Assembly: GCF_040712315.1 (NCBI RefSeq)
Contig: NC_134023.1
Coordinates: 69,848,757-69,912,756, forward strand
From: Castanea sativa
Taxonomy: Eukaryota > Streptophyta > Magnoliopsida > Fagales > Fagaceae
Direction: 5' to 3'
Length of the DNA: 64,000 bases
Under the pieces are notes generated by a model. The model ran no database searches, had not been told where the DNA came from, and saw only the letters and a list, made by a program, of their open reading frames with translations. This document shows, piece by piece, positions 1 to 12,597 of this stretch. How positions within the stretch are numbered: position 1 is the first letter of the stretch; the number at the start of each line of letters is the position of its first letter. The position numbers were made by a program, and so were the translations under genes.

Positions 1-7
<7 letters not shown>

Positions 8-45
<38 letters not shown>
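8..45. repeat. (TA)n microsatellite
   Basis: This is an uninterrupted TA run at the window edge. A second, similar run lies at 378-419. The short reading frames across both runs are artefacts of the repeat. Confidence 0.95.
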
Positions 46-48
<3 letters not shown>

Positions 49-374
49 AAGTAAATCTCATTCATAATTTTCTTAAAAAATAAAATAAAAGAAAAATTAT
101 TATTTATTTTTCATTTAGTGAGTTCGCGAAGAATGCATAAATATATTTGTTTTCATTTGAATACAAAGATGCCATGAATTTTATGATTAAAAGTTTAGGT
201 CATACTCTGCTTTATCATACATACAGAAGAGGAAAAAAAATTTCATTTTGCTTTTTTCATTATTTTATTTCTCGTCATATTGTATGTGTATATATATATA
301 TTAAAATTTTTTTTTATGAAAACATTGTATATGTTAAAGCATGTAAAAATGATTGGGTGTGTATTGGTAATATA

Positions 375-377
<3 letters not shown>

Positions 378-419
<42 letters not shown>
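378..419. repeat. (TA)n microsatellite
   Basis: This is a TA run of about 42 bp in AT-rich DNA. No gene is seen between 1 and 738. Confidence 0.95.
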
Positions 420-421
<2 letters not shown>

Positions 422-738
422 TCATTTGTCACATAAGTTTTTCTTTAAATGTTCCAATTCAATGAATATTTAAACTTAGAATATCCAATTTTTTACAAAA
501 CAAAGAGATTGCCAAAGTATAAAAAAAAACTTTAAATAAATTAATTCTGGCCAAAAAAAAAAAAAAAAGGAAATGAAGTAGGCACTCAGGGAGTGCAAAA
601 AAGAGAAGTTCCATTGAAAGGAAATGGACCAAAAATTACAAAGAAAAGCCGATCAGAACAACCGAAGATAAAGAAGTGGTTCTATAAATGTGTTTATGAA
701 TTAATTTTGGATGTGGTTGTACATTTTTCTTAGATACC

Positions 739-958
739 TAGGGTGTTTGGATATCGTTTATTTGCTGAAAACTGAAAACTTATTGTTAAAAATATTGTAA
801 CAAAATAATTTTTAAAGGTGTGAATGCTATGAGACCCAAATTTACCTAGAAATTTGTAAAAAAAGTGAGTTTGGTGGTACGTGAACAATACCACAGAGAC
901 CCACTAAAAAAACGTGAACTCGGGATTGGACAAAACGCCCAATCCAAACGCATGCCTA
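739..958. mobile_element. MITE 1 of an abutting series
   Basis: The ends are inverted: TAGGGTGTTTGGAT on the left and ATCCAAACGCATGCCTA on the right. The element is about 220 bp and has no coding capacity. Its right end shares a TAG with the next element. A related element, also with GTTTGGAT-type ends, lies at 49161-49376. The superfamily cannot be assigned by eye. Confidence 0.6.
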
Positions 959-1234
959 GTGTCCGTTTGGCATGATTAATTTTGCTAGCTTATTTTATTA
1001 TTCAGCTTATTTTTGTTACTATTCATGAACCCACTGCACTTTTTTATACTATTCATGGGTCTCCCTGTACTATTTCAGCTAATTTTTACCTTTATTTACA
1101 GTACTTTCAGCAAAAGGTTTTCAGTTTCAGCAAAATAAGCGGATCTCAAAAGTGCAGTGGGTTCATGAATAGTAGCAAAAATAAACTGAATAATAAAATA
1201 AGCTAACTTTTTAATTTGAAGCCAAACGTACGCT
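958..1234. mobile_element. Fold-back MITE 2 of the series
   Basis: The ends read TAGTGTCCGTTTGGC and GCCAAACGTACGCTAA. The arms are nearly palindromic. The left arm (about 983-1070) carries TTATTCAGCTTATTTTTG and a GTTACTATTCATGAACCC-type stretch. The right arm (about 1146-1205) carries the complement, including GGGTTCATGAATAGTAGC. The transcript could form a long hairpin. Related copies lie at 1234-1633, 10198-10367 and 42365-42550. Confidence 0.7.
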
Positions 1235-1633
1235 AAGAGTCTATTTGAGATCCTCTTATTTTGCTGAAACTAAAAACGCTTTGCTGAAAGTATTGTAGAT
1301 AAAGGTAAAAGTTAACTGAAATAGTACAGTGCGATCCATAAATAGTACCAAAAAGTGCAGTGGAGTCCATGAACAATAACAAAAATAAGTTGAATAGATG
1401 AGTTTTACTGTACTTTTTGATACTATTCATGAGTCACACTGTACTATTTCAGCTAACTTTTACCTTTATTTACAATACTTTTAGTAAAAAAATTTCAGTT
1501 TCAGCAAAATAGCTGATCTTTAGTACAATAAAATCCGTGAATAGTACCAAAAAGTATAATAAAACTTATGAATAGTACAAAAAAAACTAAATAAAAAAAA
1601 AACTTTTTAAGTGAATGCCAAACGCACACTAAA
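1234..1633. mobile_element. MITE 3 of the series, same family
   Basis: It starts TAAGAGTCTATTTGAGATC and ends GCCAAACGCACACTAA, joined end to end with the previous element. Inside are repeated motifs such as AAATAGTACAGTG and AATAGTACCAAAAAGT. At about 400 bp it is longer than its relatives, so it may be two nested copies. Confidence 0.6.
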
Positions 1634-1789
1634 TAGAGTAAGTTGGTTTTTATTTTTTATTCAATATAACGTATATTCAAAAATGATTTAAGAAATATTA
1701 ATCATGATTAAGGGGGATTTCATGGGGAGTGTGCTGCTACTCTTTTATTATATATTTTTATAAACTAATAATAAATAGAAAGTTGTGCT

Positions 1790-2690
1790 TTAGGACCTAC
1801 CTCCGATGGAGTATGATCTAGATTCTAGAGTGGATTAGTACAGTTTTGGTGGTACCCACTGAAGTCAGCAGCTTGGTAAATTATATGTGTTGTGTCTATT
1901 TAGCAAAAATTATTTTTATTAACTTATTTTATTATTTTACTTATTTTTATTACTACTTATGAGTTTTATTGTATTTTTTTGTATTATTTATTGGTTCATT
2001 ATACTATTTTAGTTGACTTTTACTTATATTTACTATTTAGATTTTTTGTTTAAAATTTAAATTTTATTTTGATATTCTATATATTATTATTGGGTCATGA
2101 TAACGAAATTTATACCTTATTTCGGCATATACATCATCGCTCATACAGAAGGTGGGTCTCCTAAATGTGTGCGACTTACTAGAGAGAGAAATTATTCTGT
2201 GTTACGGTTGTATGTTTCTTTTCTCTCACATAAAAGTGAACTCCACAAGTGAGAGTAGACTCCACGTTTGTGAGGTACACCCTTGTGAGGAATTTTTTTT
2301 ACCTGCGGAGTGGGTTAGTACACTTCCAATGGTCTCCACTGAAGTTGCCAGCTTTAGTATTTTTTTTTTTTAATAAACAAAGTCGTCAGCTCAGTAAATT
2401 TTACTTGTTGACTTGCTTTTAATATATTTTAGCATTTTTTTTTCCACCCTTGAGTTCTATATATCATTATTGAGTTATGTTAACGGAAAATTATTACAAC
2501 AGGTGGGTCCTGCAAATGTGTTCGATGTTCTACTTGTTGAGCAGGTTAGTACTGTTCCGGTGGTCTCTACTGAAGTTGCCAGCTCGGCAAAATTTTTACT
2601 TGTCGGCTTGATTTTATATGTTTTAGGCTTTTTTACCTTGAAAAAAAAAATTATGCCTCTCGGAAGGAATGTTCACAAGAAAAAGTGATT
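1790..2690. repeat. Diverged tandem repeat, about three units
   Basis: A block containing GGTTAGTAC, then GGTCTCCACTGAAG or a close variant, then GCCAGCT recurs at about 1836-1880, 2310-2360 and 2545-2590. The two larger units also share an ATATATTATTATTGGGT-like lead-in (2078 and 2459) and a GGTGGGTC segment (2150 and 2501). The unit length is roughly 380 bp. Short open frames here show no recognisable protein. A decayed MITE-like piece lies at about 1900-2060. Confidence 0.6.
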
Positions 2691-2699
2691 CATATATTC

Positions 2700-3480
2700 C
2701 TATTTTGAACACAAAAAACCAAAGAACTAATAGAATTCTTGGAAGTAATAAGTTATTTATTATCTTGCAAGTTTGGATCCTTAGCACTCAAATCTCACTA
2801 ACAGTGTTGCATGTTTGAATTCCTTGGTGTGATGATGCATCATCATCATCATTATTACGCAATTTGAGAGGGAAGAGATAGGAAGATGTGATCCAAGATG
2901 AATGTGAAGGAATATTAATTAGTACCATCTTATTGCCTTTTTTAAGTCACAATTGAATTCCAAGATGAATGTGTATTTTATACTTACCTTTTTAATCCAT
3001 GTTGAGGAAGAGATCAGCCAATCATGACACTTCAAAAGACATTTTCTTATTTAGGACAACTGGGGACAATGACACTAGCTTACAAAACATCAATGCAAAA
3101 CTTTTTAATTAGGTTCTAATACTTTTTATTTTTTTTAATGAAGTTTGCCTCTATGTTTCTCATAAAAAAAAAGTTATAATACTTTTTGGTCCCTCAAGTT
3201 TTGGTTCTTTGTTATTTTGGTCCATTAAGTATAAAAGCTTGCAACTAACATCTCTTACTTTATATCTATCTTTTATCTCAAAAAAAAAAAATCTCTTACT
3301 TTAAAATCGTTTTTAATATTATCTTCTTGTCAAGATCTATTAACTGTAAACATTATATACTTTTTTTTATATATAAAAAATACTTTTTAAACTACGTCTT
3401 AAGATTCATGGCCAAAAAAAAAAAAGACACATAAATTAGAGGTTTTTTTTTCCTCCCATGAGGCTAGTTTCTTCATAGGT
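2700..3480. other. Intergenic, no gene seen
   Basis: This is AT-rich DNA with homopolymer runs. A stretch at 3180-3300 resembles the dispersed spacer motif TTTTGGTCCCTCAAG / TTTTGGTCCATTAAG. Homology to unit 2 of the duplicated block begins only at about 3480. Confidence 0.6.
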
Positions 3481-3506
3481 TCTAATATTTTAAGTAATAT
3501 TTGTTG

Positions 3507-3617
3507 GAAAATTTCTTGTATGAGATGGTCTTATGAGATCTTTGTCTAAATGACATGTGGGTTTCACATGTCATTAAGACACAGGTCTCATGAGACTGTC
3601 TCACACAATACTTACTC
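3507..3617. mobile_element. 111-bp fold-back MITE, Mutator-like
   Basis: It is flanked by a perfect 9-bp direct repeat, TATTTGTTG, at 3498-3506 and 3618-3626. The body is a hairpin: TGAGATGGTCTTATGAGATC on the left pairs with the GGTCTCATGAGACTGTCTCA arm on the right. The paralogous promoter at about 19575-19600 reads straight through without it. A 9-bp target duplication fits Mutator-like elements; the superfamily is inferred from that alone. Confidence 0.85.
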
Positions 3618-4900
3618 TATTTGTTGTCGTGTTTCACCGTAGCTGGACCCACAAGGCTCCAAGAAAAAATTATAATATAGCTAGGGATCTTGTACATGAG
3701 CTTTAAAATGTAAATAAAAACAAAGAGATCTTTTAAATTCGTTTAGAAAATGAACTATGCTATCTATGCGTAAGAGGTGGATGGATTTAAAGGAAAAACG
3801 TTTCAAAAAGACTCTTTACTTTTCCATAAACGACTTTTATTATGCTAAGGTATTTTATAGTTTCAAAATGACTTTTATTATAGGATTTTTGTACTGCTTT
3901 TTGATTTTATTATTAGCTTAAAAATATTAATTCTTGTTATCTTAATTATCGCTGAGATTAAAATTGATCGAAATAGGAAAAAATTCTTTTAATTGTCATA
4001 ATCCATTTCATACTTCCTAAAATAAAAGTCTAATAAGTGGATTTGAGGAACAAGATCCTCTTAATTTCACTTTAAATGAAGAGAGTCAATTTCACTTAAA
4101 TGATACAACACTTATTAGTGTTATTTATTTTATAATCAATTATTATAACAAGTAGAAGAGAGATTTGAACATTTGTTTTCCATATAAAGAAAACGTTACA
4201 CAAATACAAGATTTGATTTAAATCATATTGAATATTTAGTAATATTACAAGACATTTAGTACTTGTTTATATTGGTAATATTTAATCTAAATCATAAAAT
4301 GAATTTATCAAATGGAGAAATTTTTTTTTCCTGCATTTAAAAAAAAAATTAAGGATTATTGATTTTATTTTTAAATAAAAAGGATTGCTGAATTTTTTTT
4401 TTGAATGTAGGATATTACTAAACTTGAGATAAAAGAATCCAACTATATACATGTTTTTGTTTCCTTTTGTTTCATCACAACAACAATATGATTTTTTATT
4501 TTGTTGTTGAAGAGAGAATGTAAATCTTTCTAGTCCACAACAATAATATGAACACTAATTAGTTTTTAGACAAGTCCACACTTTATAGCCTACAGCTTTT
4601 TTCCTTTAGCCTTTATAGCCTATAGCTGATTATTCAATATTCAACTCCTCTAGTAGAAACTTCTGAAGCAGTTTATTCAAAGTAAACATGGCATCTTAAA
4701 CAACATGCGGGGTTCTTAATATTCTCAAACCTCATTATGACACCAAAAGAGGTAATAAAAAAAGCCAAAAACAATACTCTCTTTCTTAATTTTTGGTAAG
4801 AGTTTTGAAGAGAGATGATGTCATTTATGTAAATGCATGTGTGAACTTCCTAATTAGCATAAGCAATAAAAAATAAAAATTACCAAATGATGTGATATTT

Positions 4901-4910
4901 GTATAAATAA
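4901..4910 (+). promoter_or_regulatory. Possible TATA box of 2OG oxygenase pseudogene
   Basis: GTATAAATAA lies about 130 bp upstream of the pseudogene ATG at 5037. The promoter immediately upstream has diverged from the intact copy, whose TATA element is at 21526. Confidence 0.35.
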
Positions 4911-5855
4911 CAACATTTTATTGATTGGGAGGTCAGGAGGACCACATTAATAGTTCTTCTGGTAGATCAAATAATTTCTCTTAAGACTATAGCACAATAT
5001 CCAATTCATTGATCAAAAACCAAAAGAGTTTGAGTAATGGCTTTAGCACCATCAGAGAGCCTTGAATGGACTCTACCAGTTCCAAGTGTTCAAGAGCTTG
5101 CAATCCAAAGGCTTGATAAGGTGCCACTTAGATATGTAATGGATGACTTGGACCTGATAACTCCTTCCAATCCTTCTCTTCGTGCATCTTTGATTGATAT
5201 GAACAAGTTGGTCAACCCAGAATTCCATGAAAAAGAGCTCCAAAAGCTTCACTTTGCATGTCAAGAATGGGAGTTTTTCAGGTAATTAATACAAAAACAT
5301 TAGGCACTACACTAGTACTTCTTTTTTGTTATTGTTCTTTCTTCTTCTTCTTCTTATAATATGAGACATTAGGTAATATATATTGCTTTTCTTTCATTTT
5401 CCTTCATTACCTTAGAAAAATATGATCTTGGGGAATATTGTGCTTAGATATTTCTAATCAAAACATGCTTGTTTATGGCTTTTGTTGTTCATATACTAAT
5501 GAAGCTCTTCCTATTGATCAAAATTCACCTTTTATAATTGCATTTCTCTTTCTTCTTCCCTTATCTTTATTCTCCAAATTCTTTACTAATTAATGAGATT
5601 CAAAAGACCATGCTTTCTTCTTAAAAGCAACTTTCAATGATATGAAATAGATCGCAAACTTCAAGGGCTCTTAAAGACAAATCAGATGTCCAACAAAGTG
5701 ATAATGATTATGACTTGTAGATGTGGCTTACATAGATTGTAACTTATATATGTGGCTCAAATAGGTTATGTTTATTTTCATGTGCACTGTGCAGAGTTCA
5801 TGTTACAGTTCATTAAGATGCAATCTCATTAATTATATTATTATTCTTTGTTTTT

Positions 5856-5862
<7 letters not shown>

Positions 5863-5888
<26 letters not shown>
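5863..5888. repeat. (AT)n microsatellite in intron 1
   Basis: The short AT run is followed by ATGT repeats. The same intron position in the sister gene holds a much longer run (22580-22660). Confidence 0.9.
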
Positions 5889-5900
<12 letters not shown>

Positions 5901-6031
5901 ATGTATGTATGTATGTATATATAAGTAGCTAGTTATTGATTAAACGCTATAATTTATACTAGTGTTACAGTTATGTCGGCTTAAACAACCACTCGTCTGG
6001 TTATGGTTTTGAACTAATAATCATAAATTAT

Positions 6032-6425
6032 AGAGTAAATTGCAAATTACACCCCTAAAATTTAGAAGGTGATTAGATTTTACACCCTAAAGTTTTAGAA
6101 TTCGGATTTTACCTCTTGAAATTTGAGGTGTTTAGATTTTACACCCTAACGTTTTAGAACTTGGATTTTACCTCTTAAAGTTTAGGGTTGTTTGGATTTT
6201 ACACCCTTAGAACTTGGATTTTATCCCATAAAGTTTAAGGTTGTTTGGATTTTACACCCTGAGTAAAATCCAAACACTCATAAAATATAGGGGATAAAAT
6301 CCAAATTCTAAAACATTAGGATGTAAAATCTAAACATCACCAAACTTCAGCAGGTAAAATCTAAATTCTGAAATTTCAGAGTGTAAAATTCAATCACTCC
6401 CAAACTCGCAAAATCAATCTTTCTT
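6032..6425. repeat. Fold-back repeat inserted in intron 1
   Basis: A unit of about 60 bp containing GATTTTACACCCTAA and TTTTAGAACTTGGATTTTACC repeats several times (6060-6255), then appears in reverse complement (6262-6415). The sister intron near 22797 lacks the whole stretch, so it is an insertion specific to this copy. No target duplication was resolved. Confidence 0.65.
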
Positions 6426-6903
6426 AATAGACAAAGTTAGTTGACTAATTACAAATTAACTTAATTTCAAAATTCAATGTACACTGGCACTTTAGGATAT
6501 TACTAAACAATTGAGAAAGCAGTTCCTAGTGAACCATGCATGCATAAGGTCTAATTTATGAAATAATAAAATATTTTGCTTGCCTTTTGTTTCGTTTTGT
6601 TTTTTGTTTTTTATTTTTTTGTTTTTTCTCTTCTTCTAAATGAAGTAATAGATAACAGATAAAAAACATCATCATGCCTGCATGACGTGTAAGGAAAGGA
6701 AAATTCCAGTCAAGAATATAAGTATAAATTACAAGCATATGATAGAGACAAGCCAAAGTTTCTGTGCAGCTATCTTGAATCACTCAGAATAATTGTAAAT
6801 TAAATTGAAGGGAGACTGTTTTGAAAGTATTTTTTTAAAGAAAATTTTATTGCCCTTGGACCAAAAGTTTTTCATATTTTCCAAAAAAGGAAAAGATTCA
6901 AAA

Positions 6904-6929
6904 AGAGAGAGAGAGAGAGAGAGAGAGAG
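6904..6929. repeat. (GA)n microsatellite
   Basis: An uninterrupted GA run in intron 1 of the oxygenase pseudogene. Confidence 0.9.
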
Positions 6930-7119
6930 TAAAATAGTAGACAAGAAATGCATTCATGACATGAAAGTCTTCCGATTGAAAATTTGTTATCCATAAGTCC
7001 ATACCGTTTGCCAATTAATAAGCCTTTTTGCCTCCTTCAGTTATGCTAATTTGATTTTTCAATAGTGTCAAATTAAAAGAATCAAAAGCTTGTTGGCTGA
7101 GTCAAAAGTAATCACTTAA

Positions 7120-7749
<630 letters not shown>

Positions 7750-7945
7750 ATATGGTAAGTACCACTTGTGAGATGCTTTAGTGGTAAGAAGCCTACCAAC
7801 TCTTTGCCTTATGTGTTTGAAGTTGAGAGTTCAAGCATTGATATATCCCATTAATTGTGTGCATGGTTTCACATCATTCATAAATAGGGTTTAAGTGGAT
7901 CTGAGAATGTAGACAATAAACTCACATGCAAGCTCTTTTTTTTTT
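7750..7945 (+). mobile_element. SINE-like tRNA-derived sequence (weak)
   Basis: An A-box-like TTTAGTGGTAAGAAG is followed about 45 bp later by a B-box-like GAGTTCAAGCATTGA. A T-rich tract follows at the end. A decayed 5' part of the same sequence is at 23500-23545 in the sister intron, so this insertion predates the duplication. Confidence 0.35.
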
Positions 7946-8944
7946 TTTTTTAATTTTTCTTCAATTCAAAAAAATAAGAGTTCTGGTCCAAAAAACAAAA
8001 CAAAATAATAAGATCAATATTTCTTCCTCTTATATATATACTAACTAGTAACAGATGTCAATATGGTGAGACCCACCATGTGTGTTTCATGTGCTAGTTA
8101 GAAATGAATATCACTTAACTCTATCCATAGCCACATTAAGACATATTTCAATTTCGGGAAAGATCCAAACAAGTCAATTTTTTAAGTATTAATAATGCAT
8201 TATTACAAGTCCAATCATATATGATGATGTTTAATGGGCTTAAAACACTGTATGTACTAATCATTGCTAAACTTTAAACACGATTCAATAGTTTGTTTAT
8301 TCCTTAATCTTGCAGATAATAAACCACGGAGTTTTTGATGAATCACTAAGCAACATGAGAGAGCAAGCTCAAAAGTTCTTTGACCTTCCTTTGCAAGAGA
8401 AGAAACGTTGTGCTCAGAAACCAGCAGGAAGTCTAGAAGGTTATGGTCAAGCATTTGTAACTTCTGTGAAACAACAGCTACCGTGGAATGACACGCTCTT
8501 CCTCAAAACTCTTCCCCTTCAATTTCGAAATTTGAATTTCTGGCCAGAAAACCCTCAAGAGTTCAGGTAAATTCTAACTGAGTCATACGATTGACCAATT
8601 GATATACCTTCACGTTTCATTCATGCATATAGATATACACACCCAGCAATATGCTCACATGATGGGATGCTAGCTTATGCATAAATTTATCTAAGTCATC
8701 ATATATGGGTGAAGTGGATTTTCTTTTCTCCAAGTGTTGTCTATATTGCTAACGGTATTCCTAAAATATCTAGGATATTCTAAACTAGAAGATCATATAT
8801 ATATATATATATATATATAGAGGATTGAACTCTATAATAATTACACTTTACAATTAATTCAAGAATCTAATGAATCTTTTTTCAGTGTAGGTGAAATTTG
8901 AATCCAAATCCCTCATTTAATTATAGGAGATTTTACTTGCCGAA

Positions 8945-9954
8945 TGTCGGGGACGTTTTTGCGACAAGGGTCGAAAATGTGAAAACGGCCCAAATCTCCC
9001 CTTGGGTTCTTTAGAAGTGTTTATTATGGAGAATCAAGCTCAAAATGCCAAAAGATTAATGAACAAAAGGCTAATAGTGCTTTGACAAGAGATAATCAAA
9101 ATGCTAATAACAAAAGTGCAGGAAAAACATAAAAACATAACAGGTCTGAAAGTTTGACCCACAGTTAGCAAGAAGAGGAAATTGAGAAAGGTTGTGAGGA
9201 AGAGAGGGAAGGTTCTCCTGTACCCATATTTTCATCCCTAAGGTTCAGAATTGTGAGAATGTTTCCTGACTCAGTAAGCTTTTACTCTCAAGTTTCAGCT
9301 TTATGGGGAAAATGTGGTTTTGTTCCTTTTGAATCTAATTGGGGCCTTTTGTATTGAACTTGGCGTGCTCTAAGTAACTATTTTTGGTCAATAAAAGAGG
9401 CTTTGAACCCCAAGGTATCAATCAAAGAAGTTATGGTCAGATTTGATTTAATTGGGTAAGAGGGATGCCTTGCTTTTTGCATAATTTGGGAAATAAAGTA
9501 GCCTAAATTCGTGGGTTGATGTTTCCTAGACATAGCAGCTCCTTGGAGATTGCATTTGGTTGTTGTAGCAGACAAGGCCAGCCACTTAAGGCCATTTATG
9601 TGTTTTAGGCAAAAAATGGTAGAGTAGAAAAGTTGGGCCACAGTTAACTAGAGCATAAAAGCTCTTTTGAGGTGGAAATTTCGGGTACAAGACCTTTTCC
9701 ATGAGTCAAAGGTACTACCAGTGTCTCTTGCCCACTTGGTAGCACGCATGGGCAAGGCTTATGCAAAAGGTCTGAAAGGAAACCTACCCATACACTCTAA
9801 ACCACATTTCCTCAATTTTCTCTAGTAAGTTGCATGAGCTTAGGCTATGCTTAAAAGAATAGAATATAATACAATACATGAATTAAGCCACAAGGAAGTG
9901 GAGCTTGATTGAATTGGGCTTGTACAAAATGTATTGCGAAAATGAGTATCAACA
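8945..9954 (-). mobile_element. Solo LTR in intron 2 of the pseudogene
   Basis: The 1010-bp sequence begins TGTCGGGGACG and ends GAGTATCAACA, the TG...CA form of an LTR. It matches the LTR at 39037-40256. That copy has a primer-binding-like site on its minus-strand 3' side, which gives the orientation. The flanks are CCGAA on the left and CCTAG on the right. The uninterrupted sister intron reads TTGCCGAGTTAAGTGG near 24370, so these are probably a decayed 5-bp target duplication of CCGAG. No internal retroelement genes are present. Confidence 0.8.
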
Positions 9955-10197
9955 CCTAGTCAAATGGAACTCACATAATAATAAGTGGCCTTCTCATTCA
10001 TTATTCATATTTTAGAGTCCGGAAGAAGTACTTAAACAATTTTTTTCTTTTCTAGAGTATAATTTTTTTTTTCAATTTAATTGGTGTGAATTAGAAAAAC
10101 TCTGGAAACTTTATGAAGATATGAGTAATGTGGCAGTATCTATTTGTGAAATTAATAACCATGGGGCTTGGACTTGAGGCTCAAAATTTTTGTGACA

Positions 10198-10367
10198 GTG
10201 AAGGTCCGTTTGGGATCTGCTTATTTTGATGAAACTGAAAATTTTTTGCTGAAAGTATTGTAAATAAATGTAAAAATTAGTTGAAATAGTATAATAGGAC
10301 TCATGAATAGTAGCAAAAATAAGTTGAATAGTAAAATAAGTTGGTAAAAATAATTTTTGCCAAACAG
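10198..10367. mobile_element. MITE inserted in exon 3 of the pseudogene
   Basis: This 170-bp element is of the same family as 958-1234. It carries TCCGTTTGGGATCTGC at the left, CCAAACAGAC at the right, and internal GAAATAGTATAATAGGACTC. The flanking ACA at 10195-10197 and 10368-10370 may be a 3-bp target duplication. The sister exon 3 reads TGTGACACTTTTAAAGAAGG without interruption. Confidence 0.85.
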
Positions 10368-11249
10368 ACACTTATAAAGAAGGAAAGTACCAAGTAAGGA
10401 TGAATTTCTATCCTCCTTGTCCTGAACCTGAGCGTGTTATTGGGCTCAATCGACAGTTGACATCTCCGGTATAACTCTTTTACTTTAGTGCGGCGACACA
10501 CCAGGATTGCAGGTTTTGAAAGACGAAAACTGGGTTAATGTTGAACCTGTCAATGGTGCAATTGTTGTAAACCTTGGCCATATCATGGAGGTAAATACTA
10601 CAAGTTACATGTTAATATTTGTTAGATTGTCATAGCAATATTGTAGATATGTACTGTTAACTATGGTTTTTAAATTTTTATTATTATTTATTTTATGTAT
10701 AATATCTCTTTAGTATTCTGAAATTTTAATGTGAGTTATGGTACCGTAAAATCCCTTGTTGTTAAATAAATGACTACTTGAAATACGTAACCCCACACCC
10801 GAATTATTTGAAGATAACAGACTATAAGATTGCAGTAGAAAAAGTACAAATGCAAGGTAAACATAGTTGACAAACTTATAGCATTTACTTTGATCATGTA
10901 GATTATAAGCAATGGGAATTACAAAGCCCCAGATCATAGAGCAGTGGTGAACAAATCAAAACAAAGGCTGTCAATCGTGACTTTCTGCTATCCCAATTCA
11001 TCAGTGGATATTGGACCAGCTAAGAAAGCTTATCAAGTCCACCTGTATACAGGACCCTAACAAATGCAAAGTATTTTCATAGCTTTTACAATCGGAAACT
11101 TGAAGTTTCATTCATTGATAACCTGAAATTCTAGTTGTCATAGATTGGGCATTTAATGGTGAACCCTGCAGTGGACTTAATCTAAGATGCTAGCTGGCCC
11201 ATCTCAGCTCAAGTTGTAACATTTAAGTAATGGGGTAGTAGTGAGGAAT

Positions 11250-12590
11250 AAACTTCTATACTAGATAATTTGCGCAACAGCTTTCAGATTTTGGTTGTTT
11301 TGGCAAAAAGATAAGGCATGCAGTGCATGCAATATATCTTCAACTTAGCATAAGAAAATTGCGAGGAAAAAAAAAAAAAGTAAAGAATTAACAAAGAAAT
11401 CTGTTTGATATTTATTAATATACTTTGCCAGATGGATTGATGTGTCTGAAATAGATCCCATGTTCTACAATACTATTGATTTTTCACCCAACATCATCAT
11501 TCTTTTACAATTCACATTCTTTCAAAAGCTTCACAATATAATCCCCCCCCCCCTCCTTATTCTCTTACCTCTCTTTCACAAATTAATATGGTCCTTTAAT
11601 TACCATTCCAAGAAAAAATAATGAAAAATCTAGGAAAAAGAAATTTGACATATAATAAAATAGTTATAAAAAGTACATGAATATCTTTAGAAACAAATGA
11701 CTAGAAAAATCACAAAAAAAGACTTAGAAAATTAAAATACAAAAAATTACAAATATAAAACATTACAAGATTAACATTCTTTTTCCCTACTATATATTAT
11801 GCACTGAAAAAGAAAAAAGAATAAAAAGAGGCTCATTAATTAGTATTCAAAGCATCAAAGTCAAAAGCATGCTTAAAAGCACTTTTAGCCTAAATTTTTT
11901 TTTTTGGTAAATCTTTTAGCCTAAATTTATTAGTTTATTAATAAGACAAATTAATAAACCTCCGTGCCCATCAAACTGTCCATAACTCAACCGAATCCAA
12001 CTCAGATTATAAAATTCTTATGATTTAAGTTATTAGGAGTTCGACTTGGTCAACTAGTGATGCTTTGCTTTGTCCAAATTTGAGGTACATTATAATTCAC
12101 TTTTATGTTTGAATTTGTCCATAGGTAGGGTAATAGAAAGATTACAGACATATGGATCCAAAATTCCATACAATACCTAGGTTATGCACAAGATGCAATA
12201 CTAGTGAATGACTCGGAGCAAAAGTTAAAAAGTTAACTTTTCTCTTCAATTGTCTGATCTGGAAAAAATAGTAACTTTTAAGTCTCTACCTTTCATTTTT
12301 TCTTTTTAATGGATAGCTAGGGAGTTAACTTTGTAATTTTTGCTCCTAACCGTCTATATAAGGTATATATGGTCATTGCATGGGATAAAGATCCTAGATT
12401 CATGCTTGTAACGAGTTATTGTGAAGGGTGAAGATCTCTAATGTTGTCAAATTGTTATTCATGGTCTCTTTTTAATTATTTATTTAATGTATTGTAATAG
12501 TTATTCATGGTCTCTAGGACATAGAGTTTATCAATTGTGTTTTTTAATTATTTATTTATAATAGTTATTCATGGTCTCTAGGACATAAGA
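11250..12590. other. Intergenic, no gene seen
   Basis: AT-rich spacer with a C10 run at about 11543. A small direct repeat (TAGTTATTCATGGTCTCTAGGACATA) occurs at about 12497 and 12561. No coding frame, RNA gene or element ends were recognised. Confidence 0.6.
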
Positions 12591-12597
12591 GTTAAAA

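Noticed and set aside
147..473. 108-residue open frame
   Set aside because: Its C-terminal part is a translated TA microsatellite (Tyr-Ile repeats), and the rest is AT-rich with no motif.
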